DNA of 64,000 bases, taken from assembly GCA_038501195.1 (NCBI GenBank), contig JBBPUQ010000010.1:327501-391500 (forward strand). The letters are read 5' to 3'. Numbering within the stretch: position 1 is the first letter of the stretch; each line of letters starts with the position of its first letter. A model generated the notes under the pieces. It had not been told where the DNA came from, made no database searches, and saw only the letters and a list, made by a program, of their open reading frames with translations. Made by a program: the position numbers and the translations under genes. This document shows, piece by piece, positions 10,778-21,423 of this stretch. The DNA comes from Nemania diffusa. Lineage: Eukaryota > Ascomycota > Sordariomycetes > Xylariales > Xylariaceae.

Positions 10778-12745
10778 AGGATAAAATTGTAGTATCTTAA
10801 AAGGCTGACCAGGGATCATAGGCATTTAGGCATAAGCTAATATACACTATGGTAGTATTGATGAACGACGGTCAATCACGTAAGCCGATAGGAGACAAGT
10901 CGTATGACATCCAGACATTGCATGTTGACATGAACACTTCTAGACTGCAAACCACTAGAGATGTGGGCGGTAATGCTCAGTCCGCACGGTCGTCTTCCTT
11001 CGTTTTTAAGTCCTATCTTGAGGTGAGGTTCACTATAAGCAGTGGTTTATCCTATAGAGATCAAATTGTTCTTGTATAGTTACTGGGGTTCGATTCTGGA
11101 GCAAATGTAAGATCGAGTTTCCAAAGTAGCTTATAGTTAATGACACAGATCTTGTTATAATCAAGGTTAAGGAAAGTCTCGTCTAGTGTTATATCCCTAG
11201 AAGCTATCTTAAAGAATACTGCTAAGAATCGGGAGCGAGAGTTACTTACTATAGAAGGAAGAGTATAAAATCGTTTATGTGATTCGCCTCATGAGCACAA
11301 AAGTGTCTGCTCAGCCAATCATATTTTGGGGACTTCCTACGCTGTACGGCCGATCACGCTCAAATTGCCATTAGCTAGGATTAGGAACTGCTTGCGCAAG
11401 AAGCATAGGGACTATAGCTTAGCAGTGCAATGTTTAAAAATACTCTCTCCGTCGACCCAAGCGGAGATTCGAACGAAGATGGAATCTTTTGAGTATTTGC
11501 CTTCAGTATGAATTTCGTGGGTACGCCACGGTGGATGATACACGCTTTGATCATCATGGAGAAGCCCTTAAGGTTTGTTCTCGCGGGTCCAAGGCGACAG
11601 ACATTCATTATAATCATTTCGAACGGCTCGGTTAACATCCCAATGCCATATTACTGATTGGAAAAACTCGCATCCTAGTAATATATGATAGGAAGCTTGT
11701 AGCTTTGTTGAATGAAAATTCCAAGATCGACCCTCACAATCAGAATTTACAAAAGAATCCCCTTCTTGAACTTCCAATTCTACCAGATGCTTCTATCAGC
11801 TCCTTGGAATTGGGTTGAAAATGTCATTTGCTGGGTGTTACCCTTGACAAGTCATCTATCGCCTATGCTATTCAGGAGCAGGACGGTGCCTACCCGTCCT
11901 AATAGGAATGTGCGAGGCATCAATCTATATCACTTATTCTGCTAACTCATATTCTTGCATTGACGCCTGATACGCTTCTTGGAGATGTGAATAAATAATA
12001 CAAAAGATGCATACGAGAAACTAGTATCTCTACCGCATAGTTCTTCTTTATCCTCGCTTGCTATCAAGACACTCAATGTAAATGTACTCGATTAACCCAT
12101 CTTGCATATCAAAGACCGCCCCAGCTAAGAATTACAAGGCGAGCTACGGAGAAGAGGAAACAAGTGTAAAAGTACGCAATAAAGATTAGGGAAAGCATTG
12201 TTGTTGCCACGAGGCGACTCTAGCGACCTCTTTGTTCCCTCAAAGGTTCCATAAAACACTCCTGACTTGGTTTACAAAAAGAAGCTGTTTCTTGTTGCAC
12301 TGCTTGTCTTTATAGTTGGGCTCCTCTACCTGTCACCCGCTCATATGAGTTTTGGGGTTTAATTTCCTTCGTTCCCCTTGATCACGAATTATTTGATTTC
12401 ATGGTTCCTTGTCGTGATAAGGACATTAGACTTTTTGCCATCTCCAAGTTTCTTTAACTTCTCACTTACTCGGGAGTATTGTCAACGAGTACTTTCTGAC
12501 GCCTTTCTAATTCATATCTTCAACATTCGTTCGACCATTTGCAATTTCCAGCGCATTTGCTTCTACTGGGGATGTTCAGTCATTGACTACCTTAATTCTA
12601 TCCATGTTTAATTTATAATTTCTCGCCACAATATTCTCATCGGCGCTAGTATACAGGCTATACGGTCGCCAACAGTATCTAGAGAAAAAACTATCACACT
12701 TATTCATCCCAGCACTACCCGGAAGGTAACGGCACTCCAAACTGG
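10778..12745. other. Long intergenic region with one relic
   Basis: About 2 kb between two plus-strand genes. Apart from the kinase-like relic at 11501-11818, I recognise nothing coding. The last few hundred bases are T/C-rich and probably hold the promoter and leader of the 12746 gene. Confidence 0.55.
11501..11818 (+). pseudogene. Possible protein-kinase-like relic
   Basis: One frame runs 105 codons with a single internal TAA at 11633-11635. It reads GYATVDDTRFDHHGEALKV, then HYNHFERLG, stop, HPNAILLIGKTRILVIYDRK. The sequence YERLG-x-HPNI followed by a hydrophobic strand is typical of the N-lobe of small fungal kinase-like proteins, and the layout here matches with the stop in the middle. 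Flanking sequence does not continue the domain. The match is by eye only, so this is a weak call. Confidence 0.25.
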
Positions 12746-15091
12746 ATGTTGGGGGGCCGAAGCTCAGCGACGGGACCTAAGTCCGGCGCTACCGAAAGCG
12801 CGGGCAAGAGGAGCAACGGTAGCGGAGGTGTTTTGAACAGAGTGCTAGGTAGCTTGCGACGTGTTCCCCGTGATGGCGATGCCATAGCTAACAATAGGGA
12901 GGACAATAACTGGGCGAACAACTACAAGATCACGCATCGTCCGGACCGCCCACGGCACGACAGGCGTGAGGTGAAGCATCGAAACTCAGCGTACGTGTTA
13001 GGTCAGCTGCGAAAGATTTGGCAGTATAACGAGAAGATGAGAGAAGTGAAGAAGAGAGAGAGAGAGTCTAGGGAGGCGGCCCCGGACTCTGAATTGAAGG
13101 GCGCTCGCAGCCAGAACCAACGCAACCAAGGGGCCGATACTAGTAATAGTACCAACAGTAATAGCACCAGCCGTAGAAACCGGCCACACGTGCCCAGTCT
13201 ACAAACCGACCTCGACCTCGTGCCAAACTTTAGTTGGAAAGCCCCCTCGCCAGAATACGCTCGGGGCAAATGGCACGCGGACAGCGAAGAGCAACAACAC
13301 CAATCCACGCTTCATCGCGCTACTGCGAACGAAGGCGGCAGTCGAGAAGAGCAACGCGGCGCTTTAGTATATTTGCCATCATCGCCGTCGGCTTTATCCG
13401 ACAAAATGACCATACGAGTGGGGATGGTGCAGAGCCCGTACCTCAAAGAAGGATCTGGAGGTTTCACTAGGAGCTCAGGAGGAGCCCAGCCTGGGGGCCA
13501 CAGCCACGTACACCACAAGACATCGTCATCCTCATCAACGCCACTTTCGGACCCCAAATCCAGGGCCTCAACTGCACTATCACAAGCAGCGCCTCTATAT
13601 CTGTCCTCAGCGCAGAAGGAAGCAGCACGTGGACAACAGATGCACCCCTTATCGCGCAGCCCTCCGGATCGGCTGCGGGCGAATTATGTAGCCTTGCATC
13701 AGACAACCATGTTGCAGCGGCAGTCTCCACTAGACATCACGATGCAGACATCGAGCACTCGATCGATAGCATTACGCCGGACGACCAAGACGCCGTTGTA
13801 CATCAACACAGACCAAGATAGCACGCCCAGCCTAGTTCTGAACTCGTCACCAGTATCTGAGCAAGCCAGCCCTTTGACGCCCATCGACGTCGCATCCGAC
13901 GACAAGCACATCCATGGCAAAACCCAGTCGGAGCCGGAGCCGCAGGCATCGAAAAAATGCCCGATGCCACTTTGTGATAATCCGCTCTTGACGGCCGCGG
14001 ATCAAAAACAGAATCTTTGTGCTGGGTGCCGCAACGAGCTGCAGCCGCGACATAGCGTTTTTACGACCGAACTGCTAAACCCTTTTTCATACACCTATCC
14101 ATCTACAAATGCGTACGCTACCTCCCGTACGCCGCTATTTCCCGATGTCCAGCGCGACCCGTCGGCCGAAGCCAACGAGGCTGAATTGAAGAAGTCACCC
14201 GAAAGAGTGCGCTATCTCAACAGCGAGAGCAAAAGAACGAGGACGGCACACCACCGCGGCGGCAACCAGTCGGCGGATCGGGTTCGTAAGACAGAGATAT
14301 CGCCTACAGCACTGAGAAGGAAGAAGAGCGGCCATGCCACCATCGCGAGCCGGTTCAACAAAGACAGGGGCGAGCTCAAGTTGCAGTCCGTGGCGCTAGG
14401 CCGGAAGTATTCGCGGAGAGGACAAAGGCCGCACGTTACTCCCACCAGGCGCAATGAGAGCAATAACGCCAAAGGTCGCAACCACATCGGCTTCCAGCTC
14501 GCTGACTGGCCAGCTCCAGCTCCAGCTCCAGCGCCAAACCCAATACCACAACCATCGCCTCCGCTAGACCCGCCGCAGAGGAAGCTATCGGGGCCGCTGC
14601 TAGAGCCCAAAACATTCTGCCCTACGGCCCTTCCCGCAAGGCAGAACTTAGTTGCTCGGTGTAAGCTGTCGGACGCGCGCCCACGGGCCAAAGGAGGGGG
14701 CCCGACAAGTAGCGGCGGGCTAGAACCGTCTTTGCCACGCGTGCATGTGGAAAGGACCGGCATCCGCAAGGGTAGTTCACCTAAAAGCCCGGGGTATAGA
14801 AGGGGTAGACACCCGACAAACCCGCCTCATCTCGGGGACCGGGCTACGGGGCTGGGCCCCGGCGTCCCCGGCGCGCGAGAGTTCGGCGGGATGCCGAGCC
14901 CCAAGGCGGAAGACAGGCCAGCGGTAGACAACGAGGATATATACCGCGAGATCGAGATTATAATCGACTGTTATCTCAGGCAGCCAGATGTGTCCGAGTC
15001 GGAGAACGAGAAACGCAAAGCTGAAGCTGTCGCATCGTACTTCGCGGCGGTGCCTCTTGAGGTTGAGATGAAAACAAGAGGCTTTATTTAA
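12746..15091 (+). CDS. Conserved fungal protein with a Cys4 knuckle, mostly disordered
   Basis: One exon, 781 residues. I do not recognise a named family. Most of it is basic, Ser/Pro/Asn-rich and probably unfolded; there is an Ala-Pro repeat near residue 590. Two parts look conserved. The first is a zinc-knuckle-like motif at residues 405-428, CPMPLC, then NPLLTAADQKQ, then CAGC, spacing C-x4-C-x14-C-x2-C. The second is the C-terminal 55 residues, with EDIYREIEIIIDCYLRQP predicted helical. An N-terminal helix with KKRERESRE is strongly charged. Codon phase stays open over 2.3 kb in GC-richer DNA than its flanks, which supports a real gene. Nearby genes give no functional clue. An upstream non-coding exon cannot be excluded. 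Confidence 0.8.
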   Translation: MLGGRSSATGPKSGATESAGKRSNGSGGVLNRVLGSLRRVPRDGDAIANNREDNNWANNYKITHRPDRPRHDRREVKHRNSAYVLGQLRKIWQYNEKMREVKKRERESREAAPDSELKGARSQNQRNQGADTSNSTNSNSTSRRNRPHVPSLQTDLDLVPNFSWKAPSPEYARGKWHADSEEQQHQSTLHRATANEGGSREEQRGALVYLPSSPSALSDKMTIRVGMVQSPYLKEGSGGFTRSSGGAQPGGHSHVHHKTSSSSSTPLSDPKSRASTALSQAAPLYLSSAQKEAARGQQMHPLSRSPPDRLRANYVALHQTTMLQRQSPLDITMQTSSTRSIALRRTTKTPLYINTDQDSTPSLVLNSSPVSEQASPLTPIDVASDDKHIHGKTQSEPEPQASKKCPMPLCDNPLLTAADQKQNLCAGCRNELQPRHSVFTTELLNPFSYTYPSTNAYATSRTPLFPDVQRDPSAEANEAELKKSPERVRYLNSESKRTRTAHHRGGNQSADRVRKTEISPTALRRKKSGHATIASRFNKDRGELKLQSVALGRKYSRRGQRPHVTPTRRNESNNAKGRNHIGFQLADWPAPAPAPAPNPIPQPSPPLDPPQRKLSGPLLEPKTFCPTALPARQNLVARCKLSDARPRAKGGGPTSSGGLEPSLPRVHVERTGIRKGSSPKSPGYRRGRHPTNPPHLGDRATGLGPGVPGAREFGGMPSPKAEDRPAVDNEDIYREIEIIIDCYLRQPDVSESENEKRKAEAVASYFAAVPLEVEMKTRGFI

Positions 15092-15758
15092 TACAAGAAA
15101 CCAATTTAGACAATGGGCCGATGATCAATATCGAGCTCGAGGGTTGAGCCGAAAATCGTGCTCGGAACGAGCACGTATTATTGGGTAACTGGGCTCACAC
15201 ATATCCAAGTCTAGAATCACCTATCAGTAGAAGTAATCATAATTGAAATACCTAACTAGAGCAAAAGCGAAAACCAAGTTTCTTTTTATTTTTGTGTTCC
15301 TTCGTATGAAATTTGGTGATTTTGACCCTCCGAGGCCCAAGACATCCGCAGATTTATTTCCCTCTTGGAAATGTGGATTTTGTATGCCTGTGTAGACTCC
15401 TGAGACATGGAAAAATACACGACGAAAGGGCATGTGAAGTAGTTATCACCCCCATATCCGTCTTTATGGGGTATCATTGATGAAGCAACATCCGAACGCC
15501 GAAAATATTTCCTAACATAACGCCGTTTGGTGCCGGCCATCCGGCTTTCCTTAGTCTCGGTACGACCGAAACAGGCTACCCTCAGGCCGCCGTATGCGTA
15601 GACATATCCGACTGTTGGCCGGAGGTAGATGAGGGTCCAGCGACTTCGCTAACGTGAGAACCGGATACCTAATCCGCATCGACGCCGCTACCATCGCGTC
15701 TATATGGTTGAGAAATTAATTAGAATAAATATTTCGTACAAGAAAGGGGAATGCCAAA
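15092..15758. other. Convergent 3' intergenic region
   Basis: About 670 bases between the 3' ends of the 12746 gene and SPT4. Only short chance frames. Nothing recognised. Confidence 0.6.
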
Positions 15759-16283
15759 TCAGATATGACGCAAAGTGGGTATGATGACATACGGAATCAA
15801 TACATGGCCGTCTTCGATTAAACCGTTGCGAATATCTTCGGGAATAGAACCGGACACCTTAGTTGCGTACACGCCGGGGACATAGGCGTCGAGACGCTGC
15901 CACTTTGCGACCCATGATTTCTTCGGGTTTGCGACGGTAATCAGCCCTTCAAAGACGGTAGATGTACAGCTGTCGAGTGCATCCGTGTTGCCGCGGAGCT
16001 CGAGGAATGGGCAATTAGGGCAGCCCTCGCTTCTAAAACGCTGGTGATCAAGACGAGTGATTAGCCCTCATCCGGTAATGCGATGCTTAGATGCGAGACG
16101 ATGATGTAAAACAGAGTAGATAAAGGGGTAGGGCTCATCCATACCATCTCGCGGTGGTGCGTGATGAAGTACTACGGAGAGGAGAGAAAGATGTTTACTT
16201 ACGGCCTGAGTCATCACAATAGAGCACACCATACACGCACGCGTATATCGCTGCTGGCCGGGAGGGACAAAATTATCTGCCAT
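15759..16283 (-). CDS. SPT4: Transcription elongation factor SPT4
   Basis: Two exons (16283-16203 and 16040-15759; 162-base intron) encode 120 residues, the usual Spt4 length. It begins [20 protein letters not shown] and contains the zinc ribbon C17-x2-C20 and C34-x2-C37 ([10 protein letters not shown]). The conserved core [20 protein letters not shown] and the [14 protein letters not shown] segment follow. Spt4 binds the NGN domain of Spt5 (DSIF) and keeps RNA polymerase II processive. The splice falls between MTQA and RFRSEGC, inside the zinc ribbon. RPB11, another Pol II factor, lies 12 kb away on the same strand, probably by chance. Confidence 0.95.
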
Positions 16284-17053
16284 TTTGGTTGTTCTCGTTG
16301 TTGTTCCCGTAGTTGTGACTCTGCTTAAGCTCCTGAAACTTAAGAGGGTTCTTTCTTTCGTCGTGCGCTGGCGGGTCAAGGTCGAAGCTAGGAATGGAGC
16401 GGATTCAGCAGAGATGGTAGGCGCTTTGAGAATTGCAATATGACTGTATAATCCTGCTCGATCGTAAGTTGAAGGGTGAGAAGAAAGTGTATGCGTAGAG
16501 AAGTTTAATAGGTAATGGCTTGTTGGTCTGGTTGCTGGGACTGTTCTCTCATCTGTGGCTGTATTAGTGGCTGACCTATGCAACTATCGCAATGATCTAG
16601 GTGTATCTCTAGATACGGCTACAACGTTTCTTTACTAGGCACGTTTAGTGGGTAATATCGGTTTATAAGGGCTTTCTTGAACTTACATGTAGCAGGACCC
16701 TTTGCAAAAAACTTCCCTCTAGAAGTACCTAGGTAGGTGCCTAGATCCTACAGAATGGTATCTAGATAGCTAGGCCAAGGTAATTATAGGTAGGCATATA
16801 TAAATAATGCAAACACCTAAGTTTAAGTAAATAAGTTCGATGTTTTAGGTTTGTCTACAAAACTATCATTTTAATAGGTAAATAGGTACTCTATATACCT
16901 ACCTACGCGTAGGTACATAGATGGTACTACCTACCTTATTTTATTATGTATACATTTATACCACATAGCGGGGTGATTTTCTCAATTTCGACCACTGAGC
17001 ATTAATCACTCCCTACATCCTAATACGCCAGCACCCCAAGTTCAAAGACGACC
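16284..17053. other. Divergent promoter region of SPT4 and the POP8-like gene
   Basis: 770 bases between two divergent starts. It contains AT-rich DNA and TACC/GGTA tracts at about 16720-16760 and 16865-16933. No coding signal. Confidence 0.6.
16865..16933. repeat. TACCTAGGTA-type microsatellite tract
   Basis: Interrupted ATAGGTAAATAGGTA and TACCTACCTACGCGTAGGTA units including a palindrome centred on ACGCGT. Confidence 0.65.
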
Positions 17054-17485
17054 ATGGCTACGGACGCAGATACATCTATAGCCACTGTAGAAAGTGTACC
17101 TAGGGCGAAAAAATCTCACGAGCTTGCGAAATACGTCATCAAAGTGCCCCCTTATTCATACACACACCTAGAGCTCTTCAATGGGGACTCGTCGAAGGGG
17201 GAGGAACTCGATGCTCTTCAAGTTAGATCGTACTGCACTGCTGCATTGAAACAATTCCTTGGCGTTACTGGCATGGCAATTCATCTGGATATCCTCAAGG
17301 TGGAAGGGCAGAGCTGCTGGCTAAGAGTACCGCGAGACGACCTTGGGGCATTTGCAGCAGCTATCACGGCTTGGCAAGGCATAACACAAGATGGCATTCA
17401 CTCTATATTTCGGATTAGAGGATGCTCTGACTGGCTAGGTGCCTTAGTTGGACAACAAGACGAGTGGAGGCTTTGGACTGATTAA
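17054..17485 (+). CDS. RNase P/MRP subunit POP8-like protein
   Basis: Single exon of 143 residues. Residues 24-140 look like the Pop8 family: an alpha/beta fold with YVIKVPPYSYTHLEL, then LDALQVRSYCTAALKQFLG, TGMAIHLDILKV, CWLRVPRDDLGAFAAAI and CSDWLGAL. Pop8 is a small protein of the nuclear RNase P and RNase MRP complexes, which trim tRNA 5' leaders and pre-rRNA. The fold is shared with Pop5/Rpp14, so a Pop5-like role is the alternative, but the SDWLGxL ending fits Pop8-type proteins best. The ATG sits in a good context (ACCATGG). Confidence 0.75.
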   Translation: MATDADTSIATVESVPRAKKSHELAKYVIKVPPYSYTHLELFNGDSSKGEELDALQVRSYCTAALKQFLGVTGMAIHLDILKVEGQSCWLRVPRDDLGAFAAAITAWQGITQDGIHSIFRIRGCSDWLGALVGQQDEWRLWTD

Positions 17486-17799
17486 GTCTTAAGAGATAAT
17501 GCCAAGAACTATGGTTTAACGCCCCTGAGGATGGATGGACTGTTGTCCTCGGTTCTATGTGAATGAAACATAGTACATTCAATGGTATATATCTCCCACC
17601 CCTCAAACAATTCTCTTAAACGCCAAAGCTTCGTGGCAATCATCTATCACGTATGCAAGATCCATCCTTATAAACCCATACCATACCATTTGCTTGATAA
17701 GTCGATATCCACTGGTCATCACATCATAGATCCGAAAGAATTGTTGGCATATGCTGCAAGGGTAATTAGCTAATATCAAAGGGGACAGGATTGAGTGCA
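17486..17799. other. Short convergent intergenic region
   Basis: 314 bases between the 3' ends of the POP8-like gene and PPT1. No recognisable feature. Confidence 0.6.
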
Positions 17800-19520
17800 T
17801 CACAAACCCATTGGACGAATTGGAGGATGCTCAACAGCGTCAAACTGATTGAAATTAAGCTTGTAATCAGGGCCGATATTAATGTAGGCGCCTCTATTTT
17901 CTGTTTGGTCGCAGTATTTGGGTGCTGAGAAGACTACGTGGAATTTAGTGAGCAAGTGGGACAGGATATGAGGCAGAAGAAACATACCTGTGATACACTT
18001 TCCACCATGTTCCTCTTCGTAACCCTCCATGCGTACTTCGTGGCTCCTGATGATGGCATCCAAGCCGTTCTTGTCGCAAAATCTCTTCGTCACATCAGGG
18101 CCGAACTGCATGCCGACACCTCTCTTGCTAGGTCCTCTACCAGGCGCAGTCTGAGGATCTGTCCACAACATCTCCATCATAAGCCCAGACTGACCCGGCT
18201 GCCTCTGGCTGTGCCGATTCAGCTTCCGAATGTCATCAAGCGTGACATTATCATCTGAAAATAGGCCACCATGTAAAACAAGATACTTGGAACCGATGAG
18301 TGTAGCCAGAGGCAAGGCAGAGAAGCTCTCAGAGAATAATTTGAACACGCTGGCTTTAGTTAGTATAGAGACATAAGCCAATAGCAAAAAGCCACCCACC
18401 GTTCATTGTATTTAGCCTTACACTCTCCTTCAAACCCATAGACTCTGTTCATATCATCGGTCTCGTGGTTGCCTCGGTTCAAGAACATGCCGTGAGGACG
18501 AAGCCACTTGTAGGCATATAATAGCAGAGCAATTTCTGTTGACCAAGATCCTCGGTCCACAAAGTCACCATTAAAGAGGTAATAGTGATTATCAGAGGGA
18601 CGCCCATTTAACCTGAAAAGTTCCATTAAGTCGTAGTATTGGCCTATGTCACCAGTCAGTTTTACTCCGGTCATTATACATAAGCTGGGTTTCTGTTACC
18701 GTGGGTGTCGCCGCAGACAGTAAGTTTCACGTCCTCGGGTATAGCCATCTCGACCATAGTAGGCTCGTCGTAGACAATCTTCTTGGTGGCAATTACGATC
18801 TGATAGACGTATTTTTTATGGATTTTCTTGCCATTCTTGAAGCGCTCGATCATGTCATCAATGAATTCCTGTGTCATCTCATCTTTAAGGTGTACTCCGT
18901 CGTAATCTGGTTCAACGGCAATGGAATCTATATCAAGACCTTGGGCCGCAGACGGCTCATCACCAACGTCGATAGCGGCATAAAAGTTCAGCTGTCGCAC
19001 AATTTTCTGGCACTCAGCGAGCTTCAGTTTTGCATCTTTGTTGTTGGGGTCAAGCTCAACACATTTCTTGAAATCTTTAACTGCATCTTTGGGTTTGAGG
19101 ATAGCAGCATAAGAAACCGCGCGGCGGAAGTAAGCCTGAGAGCGAGATTAGTTAGAGCCACTAAAAAGGCATACACCATCCGCATTGATTGTACCTTGAC
19201 AAACCTAGGGTTTAGTTCGATTGCCTTAGTTGCATCAGCGATGGCATAACCGAAGGCTTCAGACTTGATGTGTGCCTAGAGGTGTTGGAAGTCAGTCACG
19301 CGACCCCAGAGATAGTAATGCAAATTGCGGCTAATATTGATGCTACCAGCTAAAGGCTGGGCGTACAGACCTGCGCTCTGTTGGTATAATATGTCGGCTC
19401 TTTATCGTTCAGTTCAATAGCCTTCGTATACAGCTCCGCAGCTTTAGGCCAATTGTGCGCCGCAAAAGCTTTGTTGCCGTCGTTCTTCAAGGCCGTAGCC
19501 TGGTCAACGGCGGAAGTCAT
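17800..19520 (-). CDS. PPT1: Serine/threonine protein phosphatase 5 (TPR-PP5)
   Basis: Six exons (19520-19371, 19275-19195, 19135-18700, 18643-18400, 18349-17988 and 17933-17800) encode 468 residues. Introns are 95, 59, 56, 50 and 54 bases. Three TPR repeats fill residues 7-110 or so (KNDGNKAFAAHNWPKAAELY, then FGYAIADATKAIELNP). The PPP catalytic domain follows: GDTHG (219-223), GDFVDRG (248-254), GNHE (280-283), VLHGGL and SAPKYCDQTENRGA. The metal and phosphate ligands are all present. TPRs of this enzyme bind Hsp90 and relieve autoinhibition; yeast Ppt1 dephosphorylates Hsp90. The protein ends HPPIRPMGL. Phase is consistent at every junction, and the stop falls in the last exon. Confidence 0.96.
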
Positions 19521-20300
19521 GTTAGAGTGAACAGGAAGAAGAATGGTTTCTTGGGCGAAATTTGATCAGAGATATTTTATATAAGGTAACTAAGTCGTAG
19601 AAGTGGTCTGATGAGCTTTCAAGGGATTAGGTAGTGGAAAGGACAAGTTCAGGTAAGTAGGTAGAAGAAAAAGGTTGATGTTGTTGTTAACCTAATTACT
19701 AGACGGCTCGGCGGGTAGCTGAAGTAGTCAGTTGGTCGGAGCCCGGAGCTTGTCGATTATTCTCAGTATCAAGGGTGCAGTAGTGTGAGTACAAGGCGAC
19801 GAAGTGGAGGGGCTGAGGGGCATATTTAAGACTAGTAGGTACTTACCTCTAAGGCGAGAAATCCTGGGTTCAGGCACTCCTTCCCTACCCGTGTACACGT
19901 GTTGGTACATACCTGGTACCCAGCACGAATGCAGCCTTATCGTTATCAATCTATACTTGATCGGATATACCTACCACTTACCGAAGTTTTCCACTTTGTT
20001 CCGTTTGTAGTAGGTACCTACCTACCTACCTCCTACCTACCCAGGTACATACCTCTCAGCTCACAGTGGAGTGAGTACGTAAGATCAACTCAAGTAAAGT
20101 GTGTTCCTACTCATCTAGATTACCTACCTAGATTCTAGAATTAATGAGGTGGATTTATCTAGAGTCGCAACTACTAAGGCTACCTACCTTGATAGTAGCG
20201 CACTGTGCTGTGAAGTAGACGAATGCGGGGATAATTCCGGTCGAGAAACCCTATTTTCTCGTCAAAATCAAATCAGTCAACTTGATACTACTCCGGAAGC
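19521..20300. other. Divergent promoter region of PPT1 and YIH1
   Basis: 780 bases between two divergent starts. It carries a dense ACCT/AGGT tract around 20008-20045 and smaller ones near 19833 and 20124. No gene seen. Confidence 0.6.
20008..20045. repeat. ACCT microsatellite tract
   Basis: Near-perfect short run of TACC units beginning with a GTAGTAGGTACC palindrome, inside the PPT1-YIH1 divergent promoter. Confidence 0.7.
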
Positions 20301-21128
20301 ATGTCCGACGAGCTCCGAGATGAGGTCGAAGCCATCAATTCTATATACGGCCAAGGTTGCCTAGTGCCTTCGGATGACACCACAACCTATATCCTCACGC
20401 CACCTGGAGAATCATCGTCTATCCGTATTGGATTCCCACAAGACTACCCAGCAGTGCCGCCTGCGGTGATCGGCACTAACAGTACTGGCCCAAGCGGGAG
20501 AAAGGGGGACGCAGCTCGGGAGTTGGCCTTATTTTGCCAGGCCCTTGGGAACGTCTACGAGCCGGGCTCCGTTTGTCTCTTCGACGCCATCGAAGAACTG
20601 GCCCGGCTTTTGGAAGATCAAGCCCCTGACGAGCGAGAATCACCCGACGATGACCCGGGCAAGAGTGTTGATCCCACGAGCAATGCCTACAAGGGAGAGC
20701 TGAAATTGACGAAAGAGCCGCCCTGGGTTTTATCCGACCCCGTAGTAGAGATGAAGTCAACATTCATAGCACGCTGTGCAGCGGTGTCATCGACTACCGA
20801 GGCCGAGACATTTCTTCAGCATCTCCTCGCCTCAGACAAGAAGATTCGAGCGGCGACACACAATATCACGGCCTGGCGCATCAGAGGCCCAGGCAACACG
20901 GCATTTCAAGACTGCAATGATGATGGGGAGACGGCCGCTGGTAGCCGGTTGTTGCACCTGATGCAATTAATGGATCTGTGGGATGTCATGATTGTTGTTA
21001 GTAGGTGGTACGGAGGAGTCAAGCTGGGTCCTCGTAGGTTTGCACTTATAAACCAAGCTGCGAGAGATTCGTTCGTGAAAGCTGGCTTATTGACCGATTC
21101 GGCGAGTAATAATAAGAAGAAGAAATAA
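20301..21128 (+). CDS. YIH1: IMPACT/YIH1 homologue (RWD + UPF0029 domain)
   Basis: One exon, 275 residues. The N-terminal RWD domain (residues 1-110) starts DELRDEVEAINSIYG, the classic RWD signature that also occurs in Gcn2. The C-terminal IMPACT/UPF0029 domain spans about 135-250, with ITAWRIRGPG, then CNDDGETAAGSRLLHLM and VVSRWYGGVKLGPRRFALI. Yeast Yih1 and mammalian IMPACT bind Gcn1 through RWD and block Gcn2 activation, so they damp the eIF2-alpha kinase response to amino-acid starvation. The tail is Asn/Lys-rich (NNKKKK). It diverges from PPT1 across a 780-base promoter region. Confidence 0.93.
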   Translation: MSDELRDEVEAINSIYGQGCLVPSDDTTTYILTPPGESSSIRIGFPQDYPAVPPAVIGTNSTGPSGRKGDAARELALFCQALGNVYEPGSVCLFDAIEELARLLEDQAPDERESPDDDPGKSVDPTSNAYKGELKLTKEPPWVLSDPVVEMKSTFIARCAAVSSTTEAETFLQHLLASDKKIRAATHNITAWRIRGPGNTAFQDCNDDGETAAGSRLLHLMQLMDLWDVMIVVSRWYGGVKLGPRRFALINQAARDSFVKAGLLTDSASNNKKKK

Positions 21129-21423
21129 TACCAAAGATGCGCTACCATGGTATAACATCGGCTCGCGTGCACCGTGCGAAAGTGCATAGTATACTACCGC
21201 GGATACGGTAGGTTATCATGGAACTACCTAGGCCTAAGCCAGCTTGTTGCAGCGAGCGAGCCTCAGTTCTTTATTTAACATCGACCCTGGTGGTAGTTCA
21301 CGCTGGTCTGTAAAACTATCTTAAGTTCTTACTATTTTAGTGTGTACATTGCACAATTAAATCTCAAGGTACGGATCGGATAAAATCGGCACAACCCAGC
21401 ACAACTTCAGTAGACGACTTGAG

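Noticed and set aside
11463..11500. Possible tRNA on the minus strand (GTTCGAATC motif)
   Set aside because: The flanking bases do not form a T-stem, and no matching A box or acceptor stem exists.
16068..16583. 171-codon minus-strand frame over the SPT4 intron and upstream
   Set aside because: It is a reading frame through the SPT4 intron and promoter; the SPT4 exons explain the coding signal.
15092..17053. Biosynthetic gene cluster or operon
   Set aside because: Neighbouring genes belong to unrelated processes and differ in strand. Nothing suggests joint transcription.
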